From Rhizobium oryzicola (GTDB lineage: Bacteria > Pseudomonadota > Alphaproteobacteria > Rhizobiales > Rhizobiaceae), in NCBI RefSeq assembly GCF_030504645.1, contig NZ_JAUKWQ010000002.1, forward strand, positions 62,001 through 126,000: a stretch of DNA of 64,000 nucleotides, given 5' to 3'. The first letter of the stretch is position 1. Every line of letters begins with the position of its first letter. Shown here one piece after another: positions 1 through 8,052 of this stretch. A program made the translations under genes and the position numbers. Under the pieces are notes generated by a model. That model made no database searches. It saw only the letters and a program-made list of their open reading frames with translations, and was not told where the DNA came from.

Positions 1-396
1 GTCCAGAAACGCCTGCAGAAGCGGACCCGCAGGTTCAGGCGTGCGGTAGATGGAGAGATCCTCCACCAGGTTTTCCGGGTAGTCGAAAGGCCATTTGGTT
101 GCTTCTTCTTCCACGAAGAAGTCGAAGGGATTGTAGACCGTCATGTCCGCGATCAGATCCACTTCTATCTTCAACTCGGTCACCGGATCCGGGAAGACAT
201 AGCGGGCCAGATAATTGCCGTAGGGGTCCTGCTGCAGATTGACGAAATGGTTGGCAGGAGAAACCTTCAGGGAGTGGCTGAGTACCCGTGTCCTGGAATG
301 CGCTGCCGGCTTCAGTCGAATGATCTGGGGACCGAGCCGGACGGGTCTGTCATATTTATAATGGGTGAGATGATAAATACTGGCCTTGATCGACAT
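1..396 (-). CDS. Transglutaminase-family protein, N-terminal fragment
   Basis: This is the first 132 codons of a gene that runs off the left edge of the window. The translation begins MSIKASIYHLTHYKYDRP and matches the N-terminal beta-rich domain (Bact_transglu_N) that precedes transglutaminase-like cysteine peptidase domains; the pattern Y-x-Y-D-x-P-V near residue 15 and the D-P-Y-G-N segment near residue 67 are typical. An AAGGAG ribosome-binding site lies five bases before the ATG. The catalytic Cys-His-Asp domain is outside the window, so it cannot be told whether this is the short form or the roughly 1100-residue form with a DUF2126 tail. The substrate is unknown. Confidence 0.8.
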   Translation of the reverse strand, partial: MSIKASIYHLTHYKYDRPVRLGPQIIRLKPAAHSRTRVLSHSLKVSPANHFVNLQQDPYGNYLARYVFPDPVTELKIEVDLIADMTVYNPFDFFVEEEATKWPFDYPENLVEDLSIYRTPEPAGPLLQAFLD

Positions 397-718
397 GGGG
401 CTCCTTGTCGGCTCCTGGGCGGCAAGCCGAGGCGAATGAAGAGCCCGAGTTTGTTCAAAGGCAAGGCATAAAGCAAGGTGTCTTTAAGATTTCCTTGCCG
501 AGAAACAAGGTGATTTCAAGCATTTAGAGATAGCGGAAATACCGCAACTAGATCAAATTTTCGGCGCGTCGCATATTTTCTTGGCAGGCCATTGTATGAG
601 CTGCCTCAAATGCGGGCTGCAATAGCGCTCTGAACGGGCTTCCGGTCAGGTTCGCCAAAAATTGCGCCGAATGCCATGTCCACAGGCATGGGCATATTCA
701 TCACCGATGTCGAAGTCT
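397..718. other. Intergenic region without a recognised gene
   Basis: About 320 bases separate the start of the transglutaminase-family gene from the gstI terminator. I found no coding region with a ribosome-binding site. The stretch is AT-richer than its neighbours and presumably holds the leftward promoter of the transglutaminase gene. A sequence near 580-596 resembles half of a sigma-54 promoter but its -24/-12 spacing is wrong. Confidence 0.5.
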
Positions 719-760
719 AAAAACTAGGCAAAAGCCTAGTTGTTGGGCTTTTGAGCCTAA
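719..760 (-). terminator. Tandem hairpins, likely gstI terminator
   Basis: Read on the minus strand, an 8-bp perfect stem (AACTAGGC/GCCTAGTT, four-base loop, 722-741) is followed by a run of T. A weaker stem (744-760) lies just before it. Both sit directly after the gstI stop codon, as expected for Rho-independent termination of that short transcript. Confidence 0.65.
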
Positions 761-778
761 TTTCTGTGCGCCGCCGTA

Positions 779-973
779 TTAGTGGCTATTGGGCTTGTCC
801 TGTTCGGTCAATGCAGCCTCGTGATACCAGCTGCCGCCAAACGCGAGATCCGAGCAGGCGGTCGATGCGGCCGGCTGGATTGCCTTGTTCTTCTCCTGTG
901 CCCAGCGCACATTGCTGCGGCCACCAAAGGGGAAAGGGATGATCTCTGCGGTAGGTCTTTGAATTTCAGTCAT
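779..973 (-). CDS. gstI: GstI-like glutamine synthetase translational inhibitor (DUF2735)
   Basis: A 64-residue protein divergent from glnII. The motif IIPFPFGGR near the N-terminus and GGSWYHEAAL near the C-terminus match the DUF2735 family. In Rhizobium leguminosarum the homologous small gene in this position, gstI, lowers GlnII synthesis after transcription and is itself repressed under nitrogen limitation. The open frame extends upstream to 1027, but the internal ATG at 973 has a GAAGAAA Shine-Dalgarno-like sequence and gives the usual family length of about 63 residues. The function is inferred from family and position; the match is strong. Confidence 0.8.
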   Translation of the reverse strand: MTEIQRPTAEIIPFPFGGRSNVRWAQEKNKAIQPAASTACSDLAFGGSWYHEAALTEQDKPNSH

Positions 974-1259
974 TTTCTTCAACCTTGCTATCGATCCGCC
1001 TGCTTTGAATGCACAATAAATAATCATGATGCATTCTTTTGCGTCGATTTTGTTGTCTTCTATTTGTGCATTATGGCCATTTTTTATTCAAAAATCAAGA
1101 TGCCGACGGAGAGATGCTTTCCGAACTGGCCCATGGCCACCTGCTCAACCCGCTAGGGGAGGTGCAGTTCCTTATGGCCGCAAAAACTACGGATTAGCCC
1201 CGGAAATGCAGGGGGGCATCACGGTCTCGTGTAAGGCTTTGGCGGAGGAAGCTCTCAAC
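974..1259. promoter_or_regulatory. gstI-glnII divergent control region
   Basis: About 290 bases between the gstI start and the glnII promoter. It holds an inverted repeat GAATGCA (1007-1013) / TGCATTC (1030-1036) just upstream of gstI, which could bind a regulator such as NtrC, and a short palindrome around 1129-1141. NtrC normally binds upstream of sigma-54 promoters, so its sites are expected here, but I could not identify a clear consensus site. No coding region is convincing. Confidence 0.4.
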
Positions 1260-1275
1260 TGGCACGCAATATGCA
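1260..1275 (+). promoter_or_regulatory. Sigma-54 (RpoN) promoter of glnII
   Basis: TGGCACGCAATATGCA fits the RpoN consensus: GG at 1261-1262 and GC at 1273-1274 are separated by exactly ten bases. The predicted start of transcription is near 1286, leaving a leader of about 80 bases before glnII. glnII of rhizobia is known to be NtrC/RpoN dependent, which agrees with this placement. Confidence 0.8.
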
Positions 1276-1367
1276 TTTCCTCTTGCAGTCCCGGAGGCGA
1301 CCTTCATGAGGAAGCGGCGCGAGCCTGGATCTGCAAAAACCTCGCAGCATAGAAACGAGAGATGACT

Positions 1368-2402
1368 ATGACGAAATACAAGCTCGAATATATTTGGCTC
1401 GACGGTTACAAGCCGGTGCCGAATCTTCGTGGTAAGACCCAGATCAAGGAATTCGATGCGTTCCCGACGCTGGAGCAGCTGCCGCTCTGGGGCTTCGACG
1501 GTTCCTCCACGATGCAGGCCGAGGGTCATAGCTCCGACTGCGTTCTGAAGCCGGTCGCAATCTATCCCGATCCGGCTCGCACCAACGGTGCGCTGGTCAT
1601 GTGCGAAGTCATGATGCCGGATGGCGTAACCCCGCATCCCTCCAACAGCCGCGCAACCATCCTGGACGACGAAGGCGCCTGGTTCGGCTTCGAACAGGAA
1701 TACTTCTTCTACGAAAACGGCCGCCCACTCGGCTTCCCGGAACAGGGCTATCCGGCTCCGCAGGGTCCTTACTACACGGGCGTCGGCTACAAGAACGTCG
1801 GTTCTGTTGCTCGCGAAATCGTTGAAGAGCACCTCGACCTCTGCCTCGCTGCCGGCATCAACCACGAAGGCATCAATGCCGAAGTGGCCAAGGGCCAGTG
1901 GGAATTCCAGGTATTCGGCAAGGGCTCCAAGCGCGCTGCCGACCAGATCTGGATGGCACGCTACCTGCTTCTCCGTCTGTGCGAAAAGTACGGCATCGAC
2001 GTTGAGTTCCACTGCAAGCCGCTCGGCGACACCGACTGGAACGGCTCGGGCATGCACTGCAACTTCTCCACGACCTACATGCGCGAAGTTGGGGGCAAGG
2101 AATATTTCGAAGCCCTCATGGCTGCCTTCGCAAAGAACTGGAAGGAGCACATCGACGTTTACGGTCCGGACAACCACCTGCGTCTGACCGGCAAGCACGA
2201 AACCGCTCCGTGGAACAAGTTCTCCTACGGCGTTGCTGATCGTGGCGCTTCCATCCGCGTTCCGCACTCCTTCGTGAACAACGGCTACAAGGGTTACCTG
2301 GAAGATCGTCGTCCGAACTCCCAAGGCGACCCCTACGCGATCGCTTCGCGCGTTCTCGCAACGATCGCAGAAGTTCCGACGGCTGCTTCGGCTGCTGCCT
2401 GA
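1368..2402 (+). CDS. glnII: Type II (eukaryotic-type) glutamine synthetase
   Basis: A 344-residue ATP-dependent glutamate-ammonia ligase, cytosolic, octameric or decameric in its family. It starts MTKYKLEYIWLDGY and carries the type II landmarks WGFDGSST near residue 45, the glutamate-binding GINHEGINAEVAKGQWEFQ region near 170 and the ATP-binding RLTGKHETAPWNKFSYGVADRG region (split by eye) near 270. An ATG six bases upstream (1362) is in frame, but the GAGAG sequence at 1356-1361 is better spaced for 1368. It lies behind a sigma-54 promoter and divergent from gstI, so expression should rise under nitrogen limitation. Unlike GlnA it lacks the adenylylation site region. Confidence 0.96.
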   Translation: MTKYKLEYIWLDGYKPVPNLRGKTQIKEFDAFPTLEQLPLWGFDGSSTMQAEGHSSDCVLKPVAIYPDPARTNGALVMCEVMMPDGVTPHPSNSRATILDDEGAWFGFEQEYFFYENGRPLGFPEQGYPAPQGPYYTGVGYKNVGSVAREIVEEHLDLCLAAGINHEGINAEVAKGQWEFQVFGKGSKRAADQIWMARYLLLRLCEKYGIDVEFHCKPLGDTDWNGSGMHCNFSTTYMREVGGKEYFEALMAAFAKNWKEHIDVYGPDNHLRLTGKHETAPWNKFSYGVADRGASIRVPHSFVNNGYKGYLEDRRPNSQGDPYAIASRVLATIAEVPTAASAAA

Positions 2403-2427
2403 TCGATTTGATCCACCGCGCATAACA

Positions 2428-2463
2428 AACGGCACCGGAGCGATCCGGTGCCGTTTTGCTTTA
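2428..2463 (+). terminator. Rho-independent terminator of glnII
   Basis: A 12-bp perfect stem starting AACGGCACCGGA with loop GCGA is followed by TTGCTTT, 25 bases after the glnII stop. Confidence 0.9.
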
Positions 2464-2486
2464 GGGAATTCATGACGCGGCTTGCG

Positions 2487-4277
2487 TTACACCTCGCCGA
2501 CGGCTTCCCGCCGGCGACGGTCAAGCTCCTCGCTGTAACGACGTAGCGTATGGGCTTCGCTCAGCTGGCCGATCACACGGCGCTCGATCATGTCGTTGAC
2601 GACGGCGAGCGCTTCGCTCTTCGTCTTGTCGAAGATGGCAGTGGCCTGCTTGGCATTCATCTGCGGCTGCAGGAAATCATTGCGAAACTGGGCAAAATCG
2701 ATCAGCTGGCTGCGCGGCTCGGTCTGGTCCACTTCGTCGGCATAGATCTCCGGCACGAGGACGATGCCGACATAGCGCTCGCTTTCATCAACCAGGATCA
2801 CGCGCTGGGCCGAGCCCAATGGAAAAGCTTCGCGGAAATCCTTGAGCGCCATGTCGGCGCGCGCCTTCTTCACGTCCGCACGCATCAGTTTGTCCACTGT
2901 CAGGTTCCGGATCCAGCCGACATCATGGGCACTGCGAATACTTTCGCCTCTGAGATGGAAGCGCCAGGTGGCGAATGAATAGCCAAACGTGTTGCGCACC
3001 ACGAGAGACGAGGTGATGACGGCGGCCAGCACCAGGGCGGTGATGGGAAAGTCGCCGGTAATCTCCAGCGCCAGGAACGTCATGGTCAAGGGACCGCCGA
3101 TGACGGCGACCGCCAGAGCGCTCATGCCGACCACTGCCAGCACCGTTGGGGTCAGCGTGCCGGTCGTCAGCATGTCGGCGGGTATTGCGAAGATCTTGCC
3201 GACCAGCGAGCCCATGAAGAGCGAGGCGAAGAACAGGCCGCCTCTGAAGCCGGATCCAATCGAAATGGCCGAGGCGAAGGATTTCAGAAGGAAGATCCCG
3301 ATCAGGATCTGTACCGGTGCCTCTCGGTCCAGGTTGATATGCAGGGCTCCGTGTCCGGCCGACAGGACCTGCGGCGTGACAAGGCCCAGCAACCCGACAA
3401 TTATGCCACCAAGCGCGGGACGCACATAGGGCGGTATCGAGCTTTTGCGGGCAAGCTCCTCCACCCAGGCGACGCCCTGCATGATGAGGATACCGACGGC
3501 GGCGCAGGTGGCGCCGAGCAAGATCGCGGGCACATAGTCGGCCGGTGTGATCAGGCCGATTTCGCCCACCTCAATGATGAAGCTGTTTCCGGAAAAGGCG
3601 CGCGCGGCGAAGGTAGCGATGATGGCGGCGCCCACGACGGGTGCCAACGCCACCATGCTATAGGTGCCTATGATCAGCTCGAAGGCATAAAATGCGCCCG
3701 TCAGAGGGGCGTTAAAGGCGGCCGCAATCGCACCCGCCGCGCCGCAGCCCACCAGAACGCGCATGTCCTCGCGGCGGAGCTTCAGCTTGTTGCCAAGCTT
3801 GGAGGCGAGCCCTGCGGAGAGCTGCGTATAGCCGGCCTCAAGCCCCACAGATGCGCCAAAGCCGTTCGAGATCAAATTCTGCACGGCGACGATAACGCTG
3901 TCCGTCAGCGAGATGCGTCCGCCATACAACGCGTTTGCCTCAATGGGGTCAACGATCTGGCGCTTCCGCCGCCTCGCCAGAATGAACAGAGTTATGCCGA
4001 GCAGTATGCCGCCACAGATAGGGGCGAGAAGCACGATGAGCTGGTTTTCGATTTCCGAGGCGCTGAGCCAGTCATTGTGCCCAATGCCGAAGATCAGGCT
4101 GTGCAGGCTGCGCGAGATCCAGCTCATCAGGCTGACAGCACCGCCTGCGGCAAGCCCAATGACCGCCGCGGAAAGGATGAGCCCGAACTCGCTGCCACGA
4201 GCGAATGTTCGCGCCTTCACCAGGGCGGCGGTTGATCGAAACACCTGTGTGATTGCGTCGATTGAAAGCGTAGCCAT
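2487..4277 (-). CDS. ClC-family chloride channel/antiporter with C-terminal CBS region
   Basis: A 596-residue inner-membrane protein with about ten hydrophobic helices. Family signatures are S-N-G-F-G-A-S-V-G-L-E-A-G in place of the G-K/R-E-G-P loop (the gating-type Glu is retained), GCGAAGAIAAAFNAPLTGA in the next helix, and GSGFRGGLF. The last ~150 residues are soluble and resemble a CBS-type regulatory region. The open frame extends 44 codons upstream, but MATLSID at 4277 fits family N-termini better and lies after an AGAGTAAGA sequence. Chloride transport or Cl-/H+ exchange is inferred from the family; ion selectivity cannot be read here. It converges on the glnII terminator. Confidence 0.88.
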   Translation of the reverse strand: MATLSIDAITQVFRSTAALVKARTFARGSEFGLILSAAVIGLAAGGAVSLMSWISRSLHSLIFGIGHNDWLSASEIENQLIVLLAPICGGILLGITLFILARRRKRQIVDPIEANALYGGRISLTDSVIVAVQNLISNGFGASVGLEAGYTQLSAGLASKLGNKLKLRREDMRVLVGCGAAGAIAAAFNAPLTGAFYAFELIIGTYSMVALAPVVGAAIIATFAARAFSGNSFIIEVGEIGLITPADYVPAILLGATCAAVGILIMQGVAWVEELARKSSIPPYVRPALGGIIVGLLGLVTPQVLSAGHGALHINLDREAPVQILIGIFLLKSFASAISIGSGFRGGLFFASLFMGSLVGKIFAIPADMLTTGTLTPTVLAVVGMSALAVAVIGGPLTMTFLALEITGDFPITALVLAAVITSSLVVRNTFGYSFATWRFHLRGESIRSAHDVGWIRNLTVDKLMRADVKKARADMALKDFREAFPLGSAQRVILVDESERYVGIVLVPEIYADEVDQTEPRSQLIDFAQFRNDFLQPQMNAKQATAIFDKTKSEALAVVNDMIERRVIGQLSEAHTLRRYSEELDRRRREAVGEV

Positions 4278-4524
4278 GACTGTTCTTACTCTGTGCCTGC
4301 GGCAGCGCTCTGCTTCAGAGGTACCTGCCACTTTGCGCGGTAAAGACATGAGGCTTGCGTTGATTTCAAGGCTCGTATCCTCGGCGGTGTTTCTTGTTAG
4401 CAGGATCATTTAGGGCGGTAGATGACGAAGCTACCCCTCAATTTTTCCTGAACGGGCAATTCAGCCGTCATTCAGTCTGCCGGGCCTAACGTCCACCTCA
4501 GACATCCACTCGTGAGGTTCTGAA

Positions 4525-4830
4525 ATGAAGGCTCTTCTTATTGCTGCTGGAATCGTTCTGGCCGGAGCGTCTGCAAGTCTCGCACAACCTATCCCCGCGG
4601 ATCCGCTGCCGCATGAGGGGCTGGTGCAGAAGATCGATTGGGAATGCGGCCGTGGCTGGCGCTTGAACCGCTGGGGTGATTGCGTGCCGATCCGCCGGTA
4701 CGAGCCGCCACCGCGTTACTGGCACCGCCCGCCGCCTCCACCGCCGCCGGGCTGGGGCCCGCCGCGTGGTGTCTGGGGCCACCCACCACCGCCCCCGCGT
4801 GATTGGGGACCGCCGCCGCGCTGGTACTGA
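4525..4830 (+). CDS. Small secreted Pro/Trp-rich protein
   Basis: 101 residues. A clear signal peptide (MKALLIAAGIVLAGASASLA, cleavage after LAQ or ALA) is followed by E-C-G-R-G-W-R-L-N-R-W-G-D-C-V-P, a two-cysteine motif resembling the GCG_CRPN prefix of rhizobial secreted repeat proteins. The rest is a Pro-, Trp- and Arg-rich tail with runs of proline. It is probably periplasmic or surface-exposed. No function is known to me. It has its own terminator and appears to be a single-gene unit. Confidence 0.8.
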   Translation: MKALLIAAGIVLAGASASLAQPIPADPLPHEGLVQKIDWECGRGWRLNRWGDCVPIRRYEPPPRYWHRPPPPPPPGWGPPRGVWGHPPPPPRDWGPPPRWY

Positions 4831-4837
4831 GCGACAT

Positions 4838-4868
4838 AAGGGAGCAGATCGAAAGGTCTGCTCCCTTT
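4838..4868 (+). terminator. Terminator after the small secreted protein
   Basis: An 11-bp stem AAGGGAGCAGA/TCTGCTCCCTT with an eight-base loop ends in T residues, eight bases after the preceding stop codon. Confidence 0.85.
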
Positions 4869-5066
4869 CCAATGATGAAGCAGCCTTCTGATAAGGTTTC
4901 TCTGTAGATCTATTCTTGTTGACGTACGGACATTCAAGTTAACTGCAAAGTAAAAGTGTCGCTCACTCAACTCGCTTAATCGTTGTGTGTTCTAAAGATA
5001 TTCGATACGCGATATTCAGCAAACGATGTCGAAGGGTTTAAAGTGCGGCATTCAATTTATATTGCG

Positions 5067-5243
5067 ATGCGACGTCTCAAGGCGCTGCATTACGATGAAA
5101 AGCTCGCAGTGTTGTCTCTTCATTATCGCAGCGGCCGGATCCGGCAGCTGAAAGATGTGACGCCGGTCATGGCCATGCGGCTGATGGCTTTCCTGCGCCG
5201 CATTCATTCCGGTTATCTTGCGCTGATTTGCTCGCTCATCTGA
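5067..5243 (+). CDS. Hypothetical small basic protein
   Basis: A 58-residue frame beginning MRRLKALHYDEKLAVLSLHY. Third codon positions are GC-rich as in neighbouring genes, and the frame is closed by a normal stop, but there is no convincing ribosome-binding site. An in-frame GTG at 5043 and an ATG at 4983 would give longer versions. I do not recognise the family. It lies alone between the small secreted protein and tRNA-Val, so expression is uncertain. Confidence 0.35.
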   Translation: MRRLKALHYDEKLAVLSLHYRSGRIRQLKDVTPVMAMRLMAFLRRIHSGYLALICSLI

Positions 5244-5316
5244 AAGAAAAGAGCCAAACTTTGTTAGCCTGCAACACGTGAGCTGATAACGCTGCGCGCG
5301 GCGCCGGGCCCAGAAA

Positions 5317-5342
5317 TGGAAAAATCCGCCGAAGCGGATTTC
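5317..5342 (-). terminator. Terminator downstream of tRNA-Val
   Basis: On the minus strand the stem AAATCCGC/GCGGATTT with a TTCG loop is followed by TTTCC, about 20 bases after the tRNA 3' end. Confidence 0.75.
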
Positions 5343-5361
5343 TCAACATTTTCAATTGGAA

Positions 5362-5436
<75 letters not shown>

Positions 5437-5525
5437 TTCCGTGGCGGCGGATAGACCATAAAAGCGGTCGCGCCGTCAACCCGTTTTTTTCCGCTTGTGA
5501 CTGTTTTTTTACAGCCCTCACGGAA

Positions 5526-5542
5526 AGCCCGGAAAACCGGGC
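5526..5542 (-). terminator. Possible terminator immediately after cpdR
   Basis: The stem GCCCGG/CCGGGC with a four-base loop begins directly after the cpdR stop codon on the minus strand and is followed by only three T residues, so it is a weak candidate. Confidence 0.45.
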
Positions 5543-5902
5543 TCAAGCGGCCAGGAGCTTGTTCACTTCGTCCACGAGGTCGCGCAGGTGGAAAGGCTTG
5601 GAAAGCACCTTGGCATCCTTCGGCGCCTTGGAATCAGCATTGAGAGCGACAGCTGCAAAGCCGGTGATGAACATCACCTTCAAGTCCGGGTCCAGCTCGG
5701 TGGCGCGTCGTGCCAGTTCGATGCCGTCCATTTCGGGCATCACGATGTCTGTCAGCAGAAGGGCGAAAGGCTCTTCGCGCAGGCGGTCATAGGCGCTTGC
5801 CCCATTGTCGAAGGACGCTACCTTGTAGCCTGCCTTCTCCAGCGCCTTCACGAGGAAGCGGCGCATATCGTTATCATCTTCAGCGAGAAGGATTTTATGC
5901 AT
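5543..5902 (-). CDS. cpdR: Single-domain response regulator CpdR
   Basis: A 119-residue receiver domain with no output domain. The acidic pair is in LLAEDDND (residues 8-10), the phosphoacceptor Asp52 is in LLLTDIVMPEMDG, the switch Thr is in FITGF, and Lys102 is in VLSKPFHL. The sequence closely resembles rhizobial CpdR1, which in its unphosphorylated form directs ClpXP to the cell pole to control CtrA turnover and the cell cycle; phosphate arrives from the CckA-ChpT relay. The frame extends to an ATG at 5929, but MHKILLAEDD is the usual N-terminus. The function is from the family. Confidence 0.9.
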   Translation of the reverse strand: MHKILLAEDDNDMRRFLVKALEKAGYKVASFDNGASAYDRLREEPFALLLTDIVMPEMDGIELARRATELDPDLKVMFITGFAAVALNADSKAPKDAKVLSKPFHLRDLVDEVNKLLAA

Positions 5903-6080
5903 CATGGGACCGTTTTGGTTCTCATTCATTCTTCAGCCGCCAAGCTTACCTGTCCGCGCTTAAAAACCGATGAAGGTGGCGGGCGGCAGAGTTTCAGGTA
6001 GGGATGTAGATAGTATGGACTTAATGACAGGCAACTGGCAACATGGTGCTTCGACAAGTTCACGACATGGTAAAGGCGGG

Positions 6081-6965
6081 ATGGACTGGGTATCAGGCGA
6101 GAGTGAGCCCTTTGAGGTGCGAGAGCCTGAGGTCCAGAGTGTTCCCCTCGTGTTCAGCTCTCCCCACAGCGGGCGCGCTTATCCTTCCGAGTTTCTGGAA
6201 AGCTCCAGGCTCGATGCCCTGTCGATTCGTCGTTCGGAAGATCACTTCGTTGACGAACTCTTTGCGGATGCAACGGAATTTGGCGCGCCTTTCCTCGTCG
6301 CCCATTTTCCGCGCGCCTATCTGGACGTGAACCGCGAGCCTTATGAGCTTGATCCGCGCATGTTCGATGGTGCCTTGCCGTCCTATGCCAATATCGGTTC
6401 CATGCGGGTTGCCGGTGGCCTCGGAACCATTCCTCGAATCGTTGCCGAGAATATGGAGATTTATCGCCACCGCATTTCCGTCGAGACGGCGCTTTGGCGA
6501 ATCGAAGGTATCTATAAGCCGTTTCATGCGACGCTGAGGCGGCTGATTGCCCGCACACATGCGCGATTCGGGCTTGCCGTGCTGATCGACTGCCATTCCA
6601 TGCCAGGCAACATCCGGCTTTCAGGCTCTGATCTGCGGCCGGACTTCATCATTGGCGACCGTTACGGCACCAGTGCCTCGGCCGAACTGTCGCGCGCCGC
6701 TGTTCATTTCCTGGAGGAGATGGGTTTCACGGCAGTACGCAACAAGCCTTACGCGGGTGGCTTCATAACGGAACATTATGGTCGACCGGTGCGTGGGCTG
6801 CATGCGCTGCAGATCGAGGTCAATCGCGCGCTCTATGTGGATGAGGCGACGCTAGAGAAGCGTCCCGAATTCGACATCATTGCCGCGGCGCTTTCTGCCT
6901 TCATGCGGCAGATGATTGATTTTGCAGAAGATTACCGCCGCGAAACGGCGCTTGCTGCCGAATAA
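6081..6965 (+). CDS. N-formylglutamate amidohydrolase
   Basis: 294 residues of the FGase (HutG-like) zinc hydrolase family, which splits N-formyl-L-glutamate into formate and glutamate. Landmarks are VFSSPHSGRAYP near the N-terminus, DCHSMPG in the middle, and the C-terminal EVNRALY. The open frame extends upstream to 5970, but the start at 6081 (MDWVSGESEPFEV) keeps only a short leader before the conserved FEV and follows AAAGGCGGG. No hut genes are nearby, so a role in histidine degradation is not supported by context. It is divergent from cpdR and may share a promoter region. Confidence 0.85.
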   Translation: MDWVSGESEPFEVREPEVQSVPLVFSSPHSGRAYPSEFLESSRLDALSIRRSEDHFVDELFADATEFGAPFLVAHFPRAYLDVNREPYELDPRMFDGALPSYANIGSMRVAGGLGTIPRIVAENMEIYRHRISVETALWRIEGIYKPFHATLRRLIARTHARFGLAVLIDCHSMPGNIRLSGSDLRPDFIIGDRYGTSASAELSRAAVHFLEEMGFTAVRNKPYAGGFITEHYGRPVRGLHALQIEVNRALYVDEATLEKRPEFDIIAAALSAFMRQMIDFAEDYRRETALAAE

Positions 6966-7046
6966 GCCTCCGGCATCCCAAATTATCCAGAGCGGCCGAG
7001 GAGCGAAGTTCTGCCTTGCGGATGTGCCTGCATTGGAGCGCAGGCT

Positions 7047-7125
7047 AAAAAAAACCGCGCTCAGGGCGCGGCTTTGAGTCTAGGGAGGAAACACCCAAGG
7101 AGGGTATTTACAGTCAAAAGACTGT
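7047..7125 (-). ncRNA. mmgR: MmgR/alpha-r8-like small RNA
   Basis: The minus strand between the formylglutamate amidohydrolase gene and hisN shows the layout of MmgR (alpha-r8 family) of Sinorhizobium. In order there is a 5' dyad (7108-7127), a small hairpin ACCC/GGGT (7093-7105) whose loop holds TCCTT, a single-stranded TTTCCTCCCT (7082-7091) able to pair with Shine-Dalgarno sequences, and a Rho-independent terminator with stem CCGCGC/GCGCGG (7055-7071) and eight T residues (7047-7054). As I recall, the flanking genes are the same in S. meliloti, where MmgR limits polyhydroxybutyrate accumulation. The 5' end is approximate. Confidence 0.7.
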
Positions 7126-7271
7126 AATGTGACGCTATGGCCGATGTGCCCAAATGTCAAGCACATTGTGTGAGTGACTAAACTCGCGGCAGTTATTTCA
7201 TGTGGGTCCCGTATTGCCCGCTTCGCCGGATCGTCTAAAAGAGGCGCGTACCCAATATCTGCGAGACCATT

Positions 7272-8051
7272 ATGCTGCCAGATCGTGCTTTTTTCGACAG
7301 CCTTGCCGATGCCGCCAAAGGAGAGACGCTGCCGCGCTTTCGCACAGGCACGCTTGTCTCCAACAAGCTTGCAGGCGGGTTCGATCCGGTTACGGAAGCA
7401 GACCAGGCTGCAGAGACGGCCATCCGCGACCGCATCATCCAGCATTTCCCGGCGCACGGCATTCTGGGGGAGGAGCACGAATCGATCGGCCTCGATCGCG
7501 ATTTGGTCTGGGTCATCGATCCGATCGACGGAACCCGTGCTTTCATTTCCGGCGTGCCCGTATGGGGAACGCTGATTGGTCTTTACCAGAAGGGCCGGGC
7601 GGTGATGGGCCTGGTCGATCAACCCTTTACGGGAGAGCGCTATTTTGCCGACGGGCAACGGGCCTGGTATCGCGGGCCGGATGGCGAGCGGCAAATTCAC
7701 ACCCGAGATTGCGGTGGCCTTGGCAATGCAACGCTTTTCACCACCTCTCCCCATATCTTCCAGGGTGGAAGCTATGATTTGTACAAGGCGGTTGAGAGCA
7801 AGGTCCGGCTGTTCCGCTACGGGGTGGATTGCTACGCCTATGCGCTGCTGGCCGCTGGCCATATCGATCTCGTCATCGAGGACAGCCTGAAGCCCTATGA
7901 TGTTGGCGCGCTGATCCCGCTCATCGAGCAGGCGGGCGGCATCGTCACGACCTGGGATGGTGGGCGCCCGGAAATGGGTGGCAACATTATCGCTGCCGGT
8001 AGCCATGCGGTTTATGAGGAGGCGCTGGCCATTCTCCAGGGTAAAGCCTAA
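7272..8051 (+). CDS. hisN: Histidinol-phosphatase, inositol-monophosphatase family
   Basis: 259 residues of the Mg-dependent phosphatase family. Metal-binding motifs are the GEEHES segment near residue 60, DPIDGTRAFISG near 82, and a C-terminal KPYDVGALIPLIEQAGG. The combination D-P-I-D-G-T-R-A-F with VPVWGTLIGL is typical of HisN, the last-but-one step of histidine synthesis, rather than of SuhB, which is encoded separately at 60749. Biochemical specificity cannot be read from sequence alone. Its stop is one base from the stop of a convergent hydrolase gene. Confidence 0.82.
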   Translation: MLPDRAFFDSLADAAKGETLPRFRTGTLVSNKLAGGFDPVTEADQAAETAIRDRIIQHFPAHGILGEEHESIGLDRDLVWVIDPIDGTRAFISGVPVWGTLIGLYQKGRAVMGLVDQPFTGERYFADGQRAWYRGPDGERQIHTRDCGGLGNATLFTTSPHIFQGGSYDLYKAVESKVRLFRYGVDCYAYALLAAGHIDLVIEDSLKPYDVGALIPLIEQAGGIVTTWDGGRPEMGGNIIAAGSHAVYEEALAILQGKA

Positions 8052-8052
8052 G

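Noticed and set aside
580..600. Possible second sigma-54 promoter near TTGGCAGG
   Set aside because: The -24 and -12 elements are not ten bases apart and the -12 GC is missing.
1194..2435. Long minus-strand frame of 413 residues opposite glnII
   Set aside because: It is the antisense shadow of glnII, with no family resemblance or ribosome-binding site; glnII is certain.
7080..8006. Minus-strand frame of 308 residues opposite hisN
   Set aside because: Shadow of hisN; its downstream part would also cross the sRNA terminator.
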